Positions 1 through 6,836 of a stretch of 15,441 nt of DNA are shown here, piece after piece (position 1 is the stretch's first letter; every line of letters begins with the position of its first letter). The stretch spans positions 1 to 15,441 of the forward strand of contig JAYEJQ010000033.1 in assembly GCA_034660735.1 (NCBI GenBank), read 5' to 3'. The DNA is from JAGLTA01 sp034660735. Its GTDB lineage: Bacteria; Patescibacteriota; Patescibacteriia; JAACEG01. The notes below the pieces were generated by a model that saw only the letters and a program-made list of their open reading frames with translations, was not told where the DNA came from and made no database searches. The position numbers were made by a program, and so were the translations under genes.

Positions 1-816
1 AATAATATTAAAAAATTTATAAAAAAAGCGGTCGTAGAACTTATAAATAATACTAAGTCTGAAAAAAAGATAAAAAAATCAATAAATATACACATTAAAA
101 AGATTCATTTTATTCCAATAAGATATAGAATATTTGGCGGTTTATTACAATCAATGAATATCCAATTTGGAAATTTTATTGAAAAACTTTTACATATTAT
201 TGTTGAAAATGAAAATAATTTAGAAGTTTATAAAAATATTTCAGGGAAAAGAAATTTAAAATTATCAATAACAAAAGAAAGTGATAATTTAATTGATAAT
301 TATATTACTGATTGTCAAAATTCATCTAATTTTAATACAGAAAAATTATTGGAAAAATTTAATATTTTAATCAGTGATATTTTTAAAATAGAAAAAAACA
401 AAAAAGATAAAGAAATATCAATAAAACATGATGTCGATGTATTATTTAGAGATAATAAAAATAATTATTATTACTTAGAAATAAAATATAATGACGATCA
501 TGATACAGATAAATTTTCTGGTATAAATAGAAAATTTATTAAAACTTATATAGGTATATCAAATATTTTAAATATTCATAACAGAAATATATTTAAACCA
601 ATTTTATATTATATGACTCCAAAGAGAATGAAAGGTAATATTTATATACCCGAAGAACAATTTATTTATAGAGGCGGTAAACTTTTTGACGAATTTTTTG
701 AAGTAAAGTATGCTGATTTAAATAAAATTATGGAAAATATTGGCAAAGATAAAGAAATTATAGAAATATTTGATAATTTATATAACGATATTAGAATAAA
801 TTTAAAGTTAAAATAA
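1..816 (+). CDS. HinfI-type type II restriction endonuclease, 5' end outside window
   Basis: Probable PD-(D/E)XK endonuclease, partner of the methyltransferase that begins 10 nt downstream; the expected target is GANTC. The frame is open from the first base of the window, and no ATG, GTG or TTG occurs in it before the ATG at 154. The preceding residues (including IHFIPIRYRIFGG) look like conserved coding sequence, so the true start is probably upstream of the window rather than at 154. Visible length is 271 residues, similar to R.HinfI. Counted from the ATG at 154, the catalytic pattern is D93/D95, then YYYLEIKYNDDHDT with E109 and K111 as the ExK half-motif. The gene is extremely AT-rich, more so than the methyltransferase. 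The nuclease call rests on this motif plus context; the HinfI assignment rests mainly on the neighbour. Confidence 0.7.
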   Translation, partial: NNIKKFIKKAVVELINNTKSEKKIKKSINIHIKKIHFIPIRYRIFGGLLQSMNIQFGNFIEKLLHIIVENENNLEVYKNISGKRNLKLSITKESDNLIDNYITDCQNSSNFNTEKLLEKFNILISDIFKIEKNKKDKEISIKHDVDVLFRDNKNNYYYLEIKYNDDHDTDKFSGINRKFIKTYIGISNILNIHNRNIFKPILYYMTPKRMKGNIYIPEEQFIYRGGKLFDEFFEVKYADLNKIMENIGKDKEIIEIFDNLYNDIRINLKLK

Positions 817-826
817 TATCGTAAGA

Positions 827-1642
827 ATGCAAAATTATATAAATAAAAATATTCATGGTGATTGTATAAAAATTCTAAAAAATTTTCCCGACAATTCTTT
901 TGACTTAATCTTTGCTGACCCGCCGTATAATTTACAATTGCCAATGAATAAAAAATTAATTCGCGCTGACGGCTCAGAGGTAATTCCTGTAAATGATGAA
1001 TGGGATAAATTTGAAAGTTATAAAGAATATGATAACTTTACGGAAAGTTGGGTTAAAGAATGTCAAAGAGTTTTAAAACCAACAGGGACAATTTGGATTA
1101 TGGGAATGTATCACAATATTTTTCGTGTTGGTAAAATTATGCAGGATTTAGGATTATGGTTTTTAAATGATGTAATTTGGGTAAAAATTGACGCTATGCC
1201 GAATTTTAATGGCAGAAGATTTACAAATAATCACGAAACGCTAATTTGGGCAGTAAAAAATAAAAATTGCAAAAACTACACTTTTAATAATAAATTTTTG
1301 AAACAGATGAATAGCGGACAGCAAATGAAAGATACGGATTGGATTTTTAAAATTTGCAAAGGGCAAGAAAGGCTAAAAGATGAAAACGGAATAAAAGCGC
1401 ACCCTACGCAAAAACCGCTTAAATTGATTCAGCAAGTTTTGCTTTCTGCGAGCATAAAGGGCGATTTAATTTTAGATCCTTTTATGGGAAGCGGAACGAC
1501 AGCAGTTGTCGCAAAAGCGCTTAGTAGAAATTGGATTGGTATTGAAAAAGAAAAAAAATATGTTGATTTGGCAAATAATCGTATTAATAAATTTAATTTA
1601 AAATATGAACGCAAAACAATTATTAAAACAAAAAGGAATTAA
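827..1642 (+). CDS. M.HinfI/CcrM-like adenine-N6 DNA methyltransferase (expected GANTC)
   Basis: Transfers methyl from S-adenosylmethionine to adenine N6, protecting host DNA from the cognate endonuclease. The order is beta class: the catalytic motif IV DPPY (residues 31-34, in FADPPYNLQ) comes first, and the SAM-binding motif DPFMGSGTTAVVAKAL lies near the C-terminus. Between them are stretches typical of M.HinfI and CcrM: NDEWDKF, FLNDVIWVK, PNFNGRRFTNNHETLIWA and KAHPTQKP. At 271 residues it ends soon after the SAM motif, whereas M.HinfI and CcrM are about 360 and carry an additional C-terminal domain, which is absent here. The start at ATG 827 is 10 nt after the endonuclease stop, with only a weak GTAAG upstream, which suggests co-translation. 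Its last 38 nt overlap the next gene. Confidence 0.93.
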   Translation: MQNYINKNIHGDCIKILKNFPDNSFDLIFADPPYNLQLPMNKKLIRADGSEVIPVNDEWDKFESYKEYDNFTESWVKECQRVLKPTGTIWIMGMYHNIFRVGKIMQDLGLWFLNDVIWVKIDAMPNFNGRRFTNNHETLIWAVKNKNCKNYTFNNKFLKQMNSGQQMKDTDWIFKICKGQERLKDENGIKAHPTQKPLKLIQQVLLSASIKGDLILDPFMGSGTTAVVAKALSRNWIGIEKEKKYVDLANNRINKFNLKYERKTIIKTKRN

Positions 1643-1907
1643 TCCAGATGAGCCAGTTTTACGAATTGACAGAGATGAAGCGTTGGAAAGTTCAATGGAA
1701 GCGATTGAGGAATATTGCCCGAGTATGCAGATTGAAAAAATGTCGAAAAAAGATTTAGAGAGATTAGTTGATTCTTTAGGCGAAGATATTATAAATTATC
1801 ATCCAGAAAATTATCATCAGGAGAGAAGCGCGCTCTTGGGCTATGTTGACGAGCTTAAAAAATGCGGGATGACTGATGACGAGGAAGAAGCGATTGATTT
1901 TTGTTGA
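1605..1907 (+). CDS. Acidic 100-residue protein of unknown function overlapping the methyltransferase
   Basis: I do not recognise this family. The product is soluble and predicted mostly helical, with an acidic second half (VDSLGEDIINYHPENYHQER, then ELKKCGMTDDEEEAIDFC) and two cysteines near the C-terminus. There is no helix-turn-helix, membrane segment or catalytic motif, so it does not look like a restriction-modification controller (C) protein. It starts 38 nt inside the methyltransferase in another frame. The overlap suggests translational coupling, and the long open frame with good periodicity supports a real gene. It is the only gene here ending in TGA. It does not resemble the C-terminal domain missing from the methyltransferase. 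Being third in the locus, it may be an accessory factor, but that is only a guess from position. Confidence 0.6.
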   Translation: MNAKQLLKQKGINPDEPVLRIDRDEALESSMEAIEEYCPSMQIEKMSKKDLERLVDSLGEDIINYHPENYHQERSALLGYVDELKKCGMTDDEEEAIDFC

Positions 1908-1921
1908 TTTAGATTTCTATT

Positions 1922-1950
1922 TTAAGAGGGTTTAAGTATTTATTTATAAT
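1922..1950 (+). promoter_or_regulatory. Candidate sigma-70 promoter for the glycan operon
   Basis: TTAAGA (1922-1927) and a perfect TATAAT (1945-1950) are separated by 17 nt. Transcription would begin near 1957, giving a leader of about 130 nt before the ATG at 2089 that contains the palindromic repeat. The -35 matches consensus at 4 of 6 positions. In such AT-rich DNA a chance match is possible. Confidence 0.42.
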
Positions 1951-1979
1951 GAAAAAACCGAATAATTTTTAAAAAAATT

Positions 1980-2015
1980 AAATACCTATTTAAATAGGTA
2001 TTTAAATAGGTATTT
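1980..2015. repeat. Perfect 24-bp palindrome plus a third 12-nt unit
   Basis: Three contiguous 12-nt units: AAATACCTATTT (1980-1991), then its reverse complement AAATAGGTATTT (1992-2003), then AAATAGGTATTT again (2004-2015). Units 1 and 2 form a perfect 24-bp palindrome. In RNA, unit 1 could pair with unit 3, leaving unit 2 as a 12-nt loop. There is no U-run after it (CTTTGTAG follows), so it is a poor intrinsic terminator. It lies between the candidate promoter and the glycosylphosphotransferase start, so an operator or leader switch is more likely than termination of the restriction locus. Confidence 0.85.
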
Positions 2016-2041
2016 CTTTGTAGCGTTAAAAATAATTAAAT

Positions 2042-2092
2042 ATGGCAAGAAGAAAATTAGAAAATAAAAATAACAAAATTGTAATCTTATGA
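2042..2092 (+). other. Possible 16-codon leader ORF with stop overlapping the next start
   Basis: An ATG at 2042 opens a reading frame for MARRKLENKNNKIVIL. Its TGA (2090-2092) overlaps the ATG of the glycosylphosphotransferase as ATGA. The downstream start lacks a convincing Shine-Dalgarno sequence, so coupling from this leader would explain how it is translated. However, the leader's own start also has no clear ribosome binding site, and a frame this short can arise by chance. Confidence 0.22.
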
Positions 2093-3498
2093 AAAAGTCA
2101 GAATTGGTTTTTACCGCGATTTTAGTCCCGCTTGATTTTTTAATGCTGATACTGGCAAGTTTAGCGGCTTATTTTTTGCGTTTTAATCCGTCAATCGTTG
2201 AAATTCGCCCAGTTATTTTTGACTTGCAGTTAAAATATTATCTGACTGTCGTTTTTTTTGTTTCTATCTCTTGGATTTTAATATTCGCGGTTTCAGGGCT
2301 TTATTCAGCAAAATTAAACCGACGTTTAATAGATCAATTTTGTAAGATTTTTACCAGTTGCTCAGGCGGAATGATGCTTATTTTAATTGTTATATTTTTT
2401 AGCCGCGAACTGTTCTCTTCCCGTTTTATTGTTTTAGCAAGTTGGATTTTCAGTATAATTTTTGTTTTTTTCGGCAGAATTTTAATTCGCTCCGCGCAGA
2501 AATTTTTTTTAAAAAAAGGTATTGGGATAAACAATTTATTGATAATCGGAAGCGGAAATGCCGCTGAAAATATTATCAATATTTTCAATAAAGATAAAAC
2601 ATTCGGATACAAAATCGCGAAGCATATGAAAGATGTTCCAGATGATTTAGTCGGAACTATGAATAAAATAATTAAAAAATATGAGATTAGCGAAGTTTTG
2701 CAATGCGTAGATATTGGCAGGCAAAAATCTTTGGATTTAGTTGATTTTTGCCACGAACGGCACCTCACTTACAAATATATTCCAAATCTTTTTGAAGCGC
2801 AGGCGATAAATGTGGAAGTCTGGGACGTGGCTGGTTTTCCAGTGATTGAGTTAAAGAGAACTTCATTGGACGGATGGAGGAAAATTTTAAAAAGAGCATT
2901 TGATGTCATTATTAGCGCGATCGCCATTATTGTTTTTAGCCCTATAATGATAATTACAGCGATAGCGATAAAATTGAATTCAAAAGGACCTGTTTTTTTT
3001 ACATGCGAAAGGATAGGACAGGGAGGCAGACCGTTTTTTTATTTTAAATTCAGATCAATGATTGACGAGGCGCATAAAATGCGGTATAATTCTGAATTTA
3101 GAAAAAAAGTGGAAGATCTCAGGGGTTGGAATAAAGATAATCCTATGATAAAATATAAAAGCGATCCTCGTGTAACAAAAGTAGGAAAGTTTATCCGCTG
3201 TCATAGCATTGATGAATTGCCTGAGTTTTTCAATGTTCTGCTCGGAAAAATGAGTTTGGTCGGTCCGCGTCCGCATGAGCCGGAAGAGGTCGCGAAATAC
3301 AGAAAGCGGCATAAGAAAGTATTAACAATTAAGCCAGGAATTACTGGAATGGCGCAAGTGAGTGGTCGTAGCGATTTAGAGTTTAGCCAAGAAGTGCGGC
3401 TTGATGTCTATTATATTGAAAACTGGTCGTTTAAATTAGATTTATATATCTTATTTAAAACTCCGCTTATTTTATTTAAAAGAATAGGAGGAGGGTAA
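2089..3498 (+). CDS. Polyprenyl glycosylphosphotransferase (WcaJ/WbaP-like sugar-phosphate transferase)
   Basis: Transfers a sugar-1-phosphate from a nucleotide sugar to undecaprenyl phosphate at the inner face of the membrane, the first step of a lipid-linked glycan. The 469 residues follow the usual layout: four N-terminal membrane helices (about 6-30, 50-72, 86-105, 113-134), a central nucleotide-binding-like domain opening with LLIIGSGNAAENI (150-162), and a C-terminal bacterial sugar transferase domain. That domain shows KRAFDVIISA (268-277), a membrane segment to about 295, KLNSKGPVFF (295-304), KFRSM (320-324), the catalytic Asp-Glu pair D375-E376 in SIDELPEFFNV, and MSLVGPRP (388-395). 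Sugar specificity cannot be read from sequence. It heads an apparent operon; its last codons carry the ribosome binding site of mraY. Confidence 0.93.
   Translation: MKKSELVFTAILVPLDFLMLILASLAAYFLRFNPSIVEIRPVIFDLQLKYYLTVVFFVSISWILIFAVSGLYSAKLNRRLIDQFCKIFTSCSGGMMLILIVIFFSRELFSSRFIVLASWIFSIIFVFFGRILIRSAQKFFLKKGIGINNLLIIGSGNAAENIINIFNKDKTFGYKIAKHMKDVPDDLVGTMNKIIKKYEISEVLQCVDIGRQKSLDLVDFCHERHLTYKYIPNLFEAQAINVEVWDVAGFPVIELKRTSLDGWRKILKRAFDVIISAIAIIVFSPIMIITAIAIKLNSKGPVFFTCERIGQGGRPFFYFKFRSMIDEAHKMRYNSEFRKKVEDLRGWNKDNPMIKYKSDPRVTKVGKFIRCHSIDELPEFFNVLLGKMSLVGPRPHEPEEVAKYRKRHKKVLTIKPGITGMAQVSGRSDLEFSQEVRLDVYYIENWSFKLDLYILFKTPLILFKRIGGG
3486..3495 (+). promoter_or_regulatory. Strong Shine-Dalgarno for mraY inside the upstream coding end
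   Basis: AGGAGGAGGG encodes the Ile-Gly-Gly-Gly end of the upstream protein and lies 12 nt before the mraY ATG at 3508. It is the clearest anti-SD match among the starts in this window, most of which have weak or no SD. It supports the ATG at 3508 as the start and coupling to the upstream gene. Confidence 0.65.
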
Positions 3499-3507
3499 AA
3501 TTATTTT

Positions 3508-4551
3508 ATGTTAGAATTTTTTGCGATTAAAATTTTTATTTTAACGACATTGTCGTTTATTATAGCGTTGATTTGGATGCCGTTTTTGCTGAGATTTTTG
3601 AAAAAGCATAAAATTGGCAAGAATATCAGAGATGAAAAAAACGCTCCGATTTTTTTTAAGTTTCATAAGAAAAAATCTGGCATCCCGACAATGGGAGGAT
3701 TTTTGGTTTGGATTACAGTCCTGTTTTTGTCGTTGCTGTTTTTTTACATCGCGAAATTTTTTGATTTGGAAATTTTTAAATATTTTAATTTTTTAACAAG
3801 AGAACAAACATTACTTCCTTTGGGCGCGCTTGTCGCATCAGCGATTGTCGGTGCGATCGATGATTTGCGGAATGTCAAGAAAATAGGAATAAATGGAGGC
3901 GGATTAGTAATGAAACAGAAAATTATTATTTACACTCTGATTGCGGCGGTCGGAGCGTGGTGGTTTTATTTTAAATTGGAATGGGATTTTATCCATGTCC
4001 CATTTTTGGGCAATTTTGAGATAGGTTTATGGTATATTCCAATTTTTATTTTTATCATCGTGGCAACCGCGTTTTCCGTGAATGAAACTGATGGACTTGA
4101 CGGTTTGGCTGGTGGCGCGCTTCTCACCTCGTTCGGCGCTTATGGGGCGATTTCTTTCGTTCAGGGCAGATTTGAATTAGCCGCTTTTTGCGGAGTGATA
4201 ATCGGCGCACTTTTGGCTTTTTTATGGTTTAATATAAATCCAGCAAAATTTTTTATGGGAGATACTGGCGCAATAGGGCTCGGCGTCACTCTTGGAATAG
4301 TCGCTATGCTTTCAAATTATGTTTTACTCCTGCCGATTATCGGGTCAATTTTTGTTATTGAAGCATACTCTGTTTTATGGCAGTGGTTTTATAGATATTT
4401 TTTTAATAAAAAATTTTTTATATCCAGCCCTATTCACCATCATCTTGAAGCAAAAGGGTGGACAGAAGCAAATATAGTAATGCGTTTTTGGGTAATTAGC
4501 GGAGTGAGCGCGGTGGTAGGACTGATTTTATTCTTTTTAGATAAAGGATAG
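3508..4551 (+). CDS. mraY: Phospho-N-acetylmuramoyl-pentapeptide transferase (MraY)
   Basis: Integral membrane enzyme that transfers phospho-MurNAc-pentapeptide from UDP to undecaprenyl phosphate, making lipid I. Length (347) is normal for the family, with about ten hydrophobic segments. Diagnostic motifs are SGIPTMGG (57-64), the Asp pair D118-D119 in GAIDDLRNVKK, NETDGLDGLAGG (192-203) with D195 and D198, FMGDTGA (249-255), and the triple histidine HHH (310-312) in SSPIHHHLEAKGW. All the expected active-site residues are present, so it should be functional. It follows the glycosylphosphotransferase by 9 nt and precedes murF by 91 nt. Both transferases consume the same carrier lipid. Confidence 0.97.
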   Translation: MLEFFAIKIFILTTLSFIIALIWMPFLLRFLKKHKIGKNIRDEKNAPIFFKFHKKKSGIPTMGGFLVWITVLFLSLLFFYIAKFFDLEIFKYFNFLTREQTLLPLGALVASAIVGAIDDLRNVKKIGINGGGLVMKQKIIIYTLIAAVGAWWFYFKLEWDFIHVPFLGNFEIGLWYIPIFIFIIVATAFSVNETDGLDGLAGGALLTSFGAYGAISFVQGRFELAAFCGVIIGALLAFLWFNINPAKFFMGDTGAIGLGVTLGIVAMLSNYVLLLPIIGSIFVIEAYSVLWQWFYRYFFNKKFFISSPIHHHLEAKGWTEANIVMRFWVISGVSAVVGLILFFLDKG

Positions 4552-4560
4552 AGCATAAAG

Positions 4561-4638
4561 TTTCAAATTTAAAATTATAAATTTCAAACAAATTACAAAT
4601 TCAAAATTCAAAATTTATTATAAATTTAATCAAATTAA
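4561..4638. repeat. Degenerate A/T-rich intergenic repeat tract
   Basis: The gap between mraY and murF is filled with imperfect copies of a short unit around AAATTTCAAA / CAAATTCAAAATTC, for example TCAAATTTAAAATTATAAAT, then CAAATTACAAATTCAAAATT. A weaker similar stretch occurs near 12227-12256. From general familiarity, intergenic tracts of this type are common in Parcubacteria-like genomes. Their function is unknown, and they may be dispersed mini-repeats. Confidence 0.5.
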
Positions 4639-4642
4639 AAAT

Positions 4643-5923
4643 ATGAAAAAATTTATTCAGTCAAAATTAAAATTTTTCGTTAAGGCGATTATTAAAAAAT
4701 ACAATCCTGACATTATCGGGATCACGGGAAGTGTTGGAAAATCTTCCGCAAAAGAGGCGATTAAAAAAGTTTTAGAATCTCGTTTTAAGGTTAGAGCCAG
4801 CATTAAAAATTACAATAACGAAATAGGATTGCCACTCACTGTTATCGGCGTTCAATCTCCGTTAAAATCAATATTCGGATGGGTAAAAGTTTTTATAAAA
4901 GCGATTAATTTAATTTTAATAACAGATAAAAATTATCCTAAAATTTTAATTTTAGAAATGGGAGCGGATAGAGAAGGCGATATAAAATATTTATCGGGAT
5001 TAACTCCTTGTAAAATCGCTATTGTCACCGCGGTGTCTGAGTCGCATTCTGAATTTTTAGGCAATCTGCAGAAAATAGAGAAAGAAAAACGCCAGATATT
5101 AGAGAATTTATCAGCGGATAAATTTGCTGTGTTAAACAGAGACAGTGATTTAACTTATAAAATGAAAGACAAAACAAAGGCGCGAGTTATATCATTCGGT
5201 TTTGATAAAGAAGCGGCAGTGAGGGCTACTGACGCGAATATTAATTACAACCAAAAAGGGGAAGTTGTAGGGATAAATTTTAAATTGCAATGCGGCGGCA
5301 ATATCGTGCCAGTTTTTTTAGAAGGCATTTTTTCTTCATCGCAGATTCATAGTATTTTAATAGCAGCTTCGGTCGGATCTATTTACGAAATGAATTTAAT
5401 AGAAATAATAGAGCAGTTAAAAAGTTTTAAGCCGCTGTCGGGCAGGATGAATTTAATTAAAGGAGTTAAAAAAACATTTATAATAGACGACTCATATAAT
5501 TCTTCGCCTGCGGCGGTTAAAGCCGCGTTGGAAACTATGCGTGAAATAAGATTGCCAGCTGGCGCGAATAGAATTGCTGTTTTAGGCGATATGCTGGAAT
5601 TGGGTAGTCAAACTGAACAGTTGCATCGCGATGTCGGAGTAAATGTTGTCGAAAACGGCGTTGATATTTTAATTACAAAAGGCGAAGCCGCGCGGGAAAT
5701 AGCTGGCGGAGCTATTAATGCTGGAATGAAAAAAGATAAAGTTTTTAGTTTTTCAGGCAATGGAAAAGCTGGAAGATTTTTGCAAGATAGAATTTCAAAA
5801 AATGATTTAATTTTAATTAAAGGTTCTCAAGGAATGAGAATGGAAAAAATTGTTAAAGAGATTATGGCAAAACCGATGAAAGCAAAAGATTTGCTTGTGA
5901 GGCAGGGAAATCAATGGAAATAA
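4643..5923 (+). CDS. murF: UDP-MurNAc-tripeptide:D-Ala-D-Ala ligase-like Mur ligase (MurF), N-terminal domain absent
   Basis: ATP-dependent ligase that adds D-Ala-D-Ala to the UDP-MurNAc peptide, one step before MraY. Motifs in order: P-loop GITGSVGKSSAKEAI (26-40, K33), NYNNEIGLPLTV (57-68), LEMGADREGDI (104-114), the ESHSEFLGN segment (133-141), K149 at the place of the carbamylated lysine, SGRMNLI (266-272), IDDSYNSSPAAV (281-292) and AVLGDMLELG (312-321). It has 426 residues, but the P-loop lies at residue 26, whereas E. coli MurF has it near residue 107. The usual N-terminal UDP-MurNAc-binding domain is therefore missing, replaced by about 25 basic residues. No upstream in-frame ATG could restore it, since mraY ends only 91 nt away. 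MurF rather than MurC/D/E is favoured by the motif wording and mraY adjacency. Confidence 0.88.
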   Translation: MKKFIQSKLKFFVKAIIKKYNPDIIGITGSVGKSSAKEAIKKVLESRFKVRASIKNYNNEIGLPLTVIGVQSPLKSIFGWVKVFIKAINLILITDKNYPKILILEMGADREGDIKYLSGLTPCKIAIVTAVSESHSEFLGNLQKIEKEKRQILENLSADKFAVLNRDSDLTYKMKDKTKARVISFGFDKEAAVRATDANINYNQKGEVVGINFKLQCGGNIVPVFLEGIFSSSQIHSILIAASVGSIYEMNLIEIIEQLKSFKPLSGRMNLIKGVKKTFIIDDSYNSSPAAVKAALETMREIRLPAGANRIAVLGDMLELGSQTEQLHRDVGVNVVENGVDILITKGEAAREIAGGAINAGMKKDKVFSFSGNGKAGRFLQDRISKNDLILIKGSQGMRMEKIVKEIMAKPMKAKDLLVRQGNQWK

Positions 5924-5927
5924 ATTT

Positions 5928-6662
5928 ATGAAACAGCCGAAAATTTCAATTATTATACCTGTTTATAATCACGCAAGAGAATTGTTTAATTGTTTAGAAA
6001 GCGTTTTATGGCAGAATTTTCAAGATTTTGAAGTTATTATAATTGACGACGGTTCTACGGATAATATTTTAAAAATTATAAAAAAACAAAAGAAAGACTT
6101 TGAATTTCAAAATTTAAGTTTGAAAATTATCCAGCAAGAAAACCAAGGATCTAATGTCGCGCGCAATAATGGTTTTAGAAAATCAAAAGGGGAGTATGTT
6201 ATTTTTTTAGACGCTGACATTATGATGAAAAATAGTATGCTGGAGAAAATGCTGAAAGTTTTACAAGAAAATAGAGATAGGTCTTATGTTTATTCCTCTT
6301 TTAAATTCGGATTTAAAACTTTTAAATTATGGAAATTTGACGCGAAAAAATTAAAGCAGATGCCGTATATTCATACCTCATCTTTAATTAGAAGAGAGTG
6401 TTTCACGGGTTTTGACGAGAAAATAAAAAAATTACAGGATTGGGACTTGTGGCTTACTATGTTGAAAAAAGGGTATGAAGGGATATGGATTTCAGAAGTT
6501 TTGTTTAAAGTGAGCGTTAATTTTCTTCGCGGCGGGATTTCAGTTTGGCTGCCAAGTTTTTTTTATAAAATTCCATGGCAAAAATTCGGGATTAGAATAA
6601 AGGAAGTTGAAAAATATAAAAATGCGGTTGAAATAATAAAGAAAAAATATAATTTCAACTAA
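5928..6662 (+). CDS. Family 2 glycosyltransferase
   Basis: GT-A fold, inverting glycosyltransferase of the broad GT2 group, probably adding a sugar to a lipid-linked glycan at the cytoplasmic membrane face. The 244 residues show the N-terminal signature ISIIIPVYNHARELFNCLES (6-25), the nucleotide-binding VIIIDDGSTD (36-45), NQGSNVARNNGF (72-83), the metal-binding DxD in FLDADIMM (D95, D97), and LQDWDLWLTMLKKG (169-182), where D171 sits at the position of the catalytic base. There is no membrane helix. It begins 4 nt after murF and ends just before a strong terminator, so it is the last gene of this operon. Donor and acceptor cannot be predicted. Confidence 0.92.
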   Translation: MKQPKISIIIPVYNHARELFNCLESVLWQNFQDFEVIIIDDGSTDNILKIIKKQKKDFEFQNLSLKIIQQENQGSNVARNNGFRKSKGEYVIFLDADIMMKNSMLEKMLKVLQENRDRSYVYSSFKFGFKTFKLWKFDAKKLKQMPYIHTSSLIRRECFTGFDEKIKKLQDWDLWLTMLKKGYEGIWISEVLFKVSVNFLRGGISVWLPSFFYKIPWQKFGIRIKEVEKYKNAVEIIKKKYNFN

Positions 6663-6705
6663 CAATGATTTATAAGCAGAGTCATATTACGGAAGTTTAT
6701 GTTTT

Positions 6706-6737
6706 AAAATACCGCTGGATAATTCCAGCGGTATTTT
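6706..6737 (+). terminator. Intrinsic terminator of the glycan operon
   Basis: Perfect 14-bp stem: AAAATACCGCTGGA (6706-6719), loop TAAT (6720-6723), TCCAGCGGTATTTT (6724-6737), followed by ATTGATTTTT. It lies 43 nt after the glycosyltransferase stop. The flanking A/T runs make it usable on both strands, so it could also stop readthrough from the minus-strand ATPase gene. Confidence 0.85.
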
Positions 6738-6803
6738 ATTGATTTTTGCCTCTATTTTTTAATTATTTTAAATTACGAAATAGGTTAAAATGACAATATA
6801 TTT

Positions 6804-6830
6804 GAGACCCTACACAAAATTGTGTCTGAG
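6804..6830. repeat. Short inverted repeat, possible IS end
   Basis: ACACAA and TTGTGT (6812-6817 and 6820-6825) face each other across two bases, within GAGACCCTACACAAAATTG and on to 6830. It sits just upstream of the transposase relic. It could be a leftover IS terminus or a small operator; no matching second copy was found on the other side of the relic. Confidence 0.25.
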
Positions 6831-6836
6831 TAGTAA

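Noticed and set aside
154..816. ATG at 154 as the start of the endonuclease
   Set aside because: The frame is open and looks coding for all 51 codons before it up to the window edge, so a start there would discard conserved-looking sequence.
1605..1907. Small overlapping gene as a detached methyltransferase C-terminal domain or a controller protein
   Set aside because: Its sequence shows no resemblance I can see to the CcrM/M.HinfI C-terminal domain and no helix-turn-helix. It is left as unknown.
1980..2015. Palindromic repeat as an intrinsic terminator or a CRISPR-like array
   Set aside because: The stem is A/T-rich and lacks a U-tract, and there are only three contiguous 12-nt units with no spacers.
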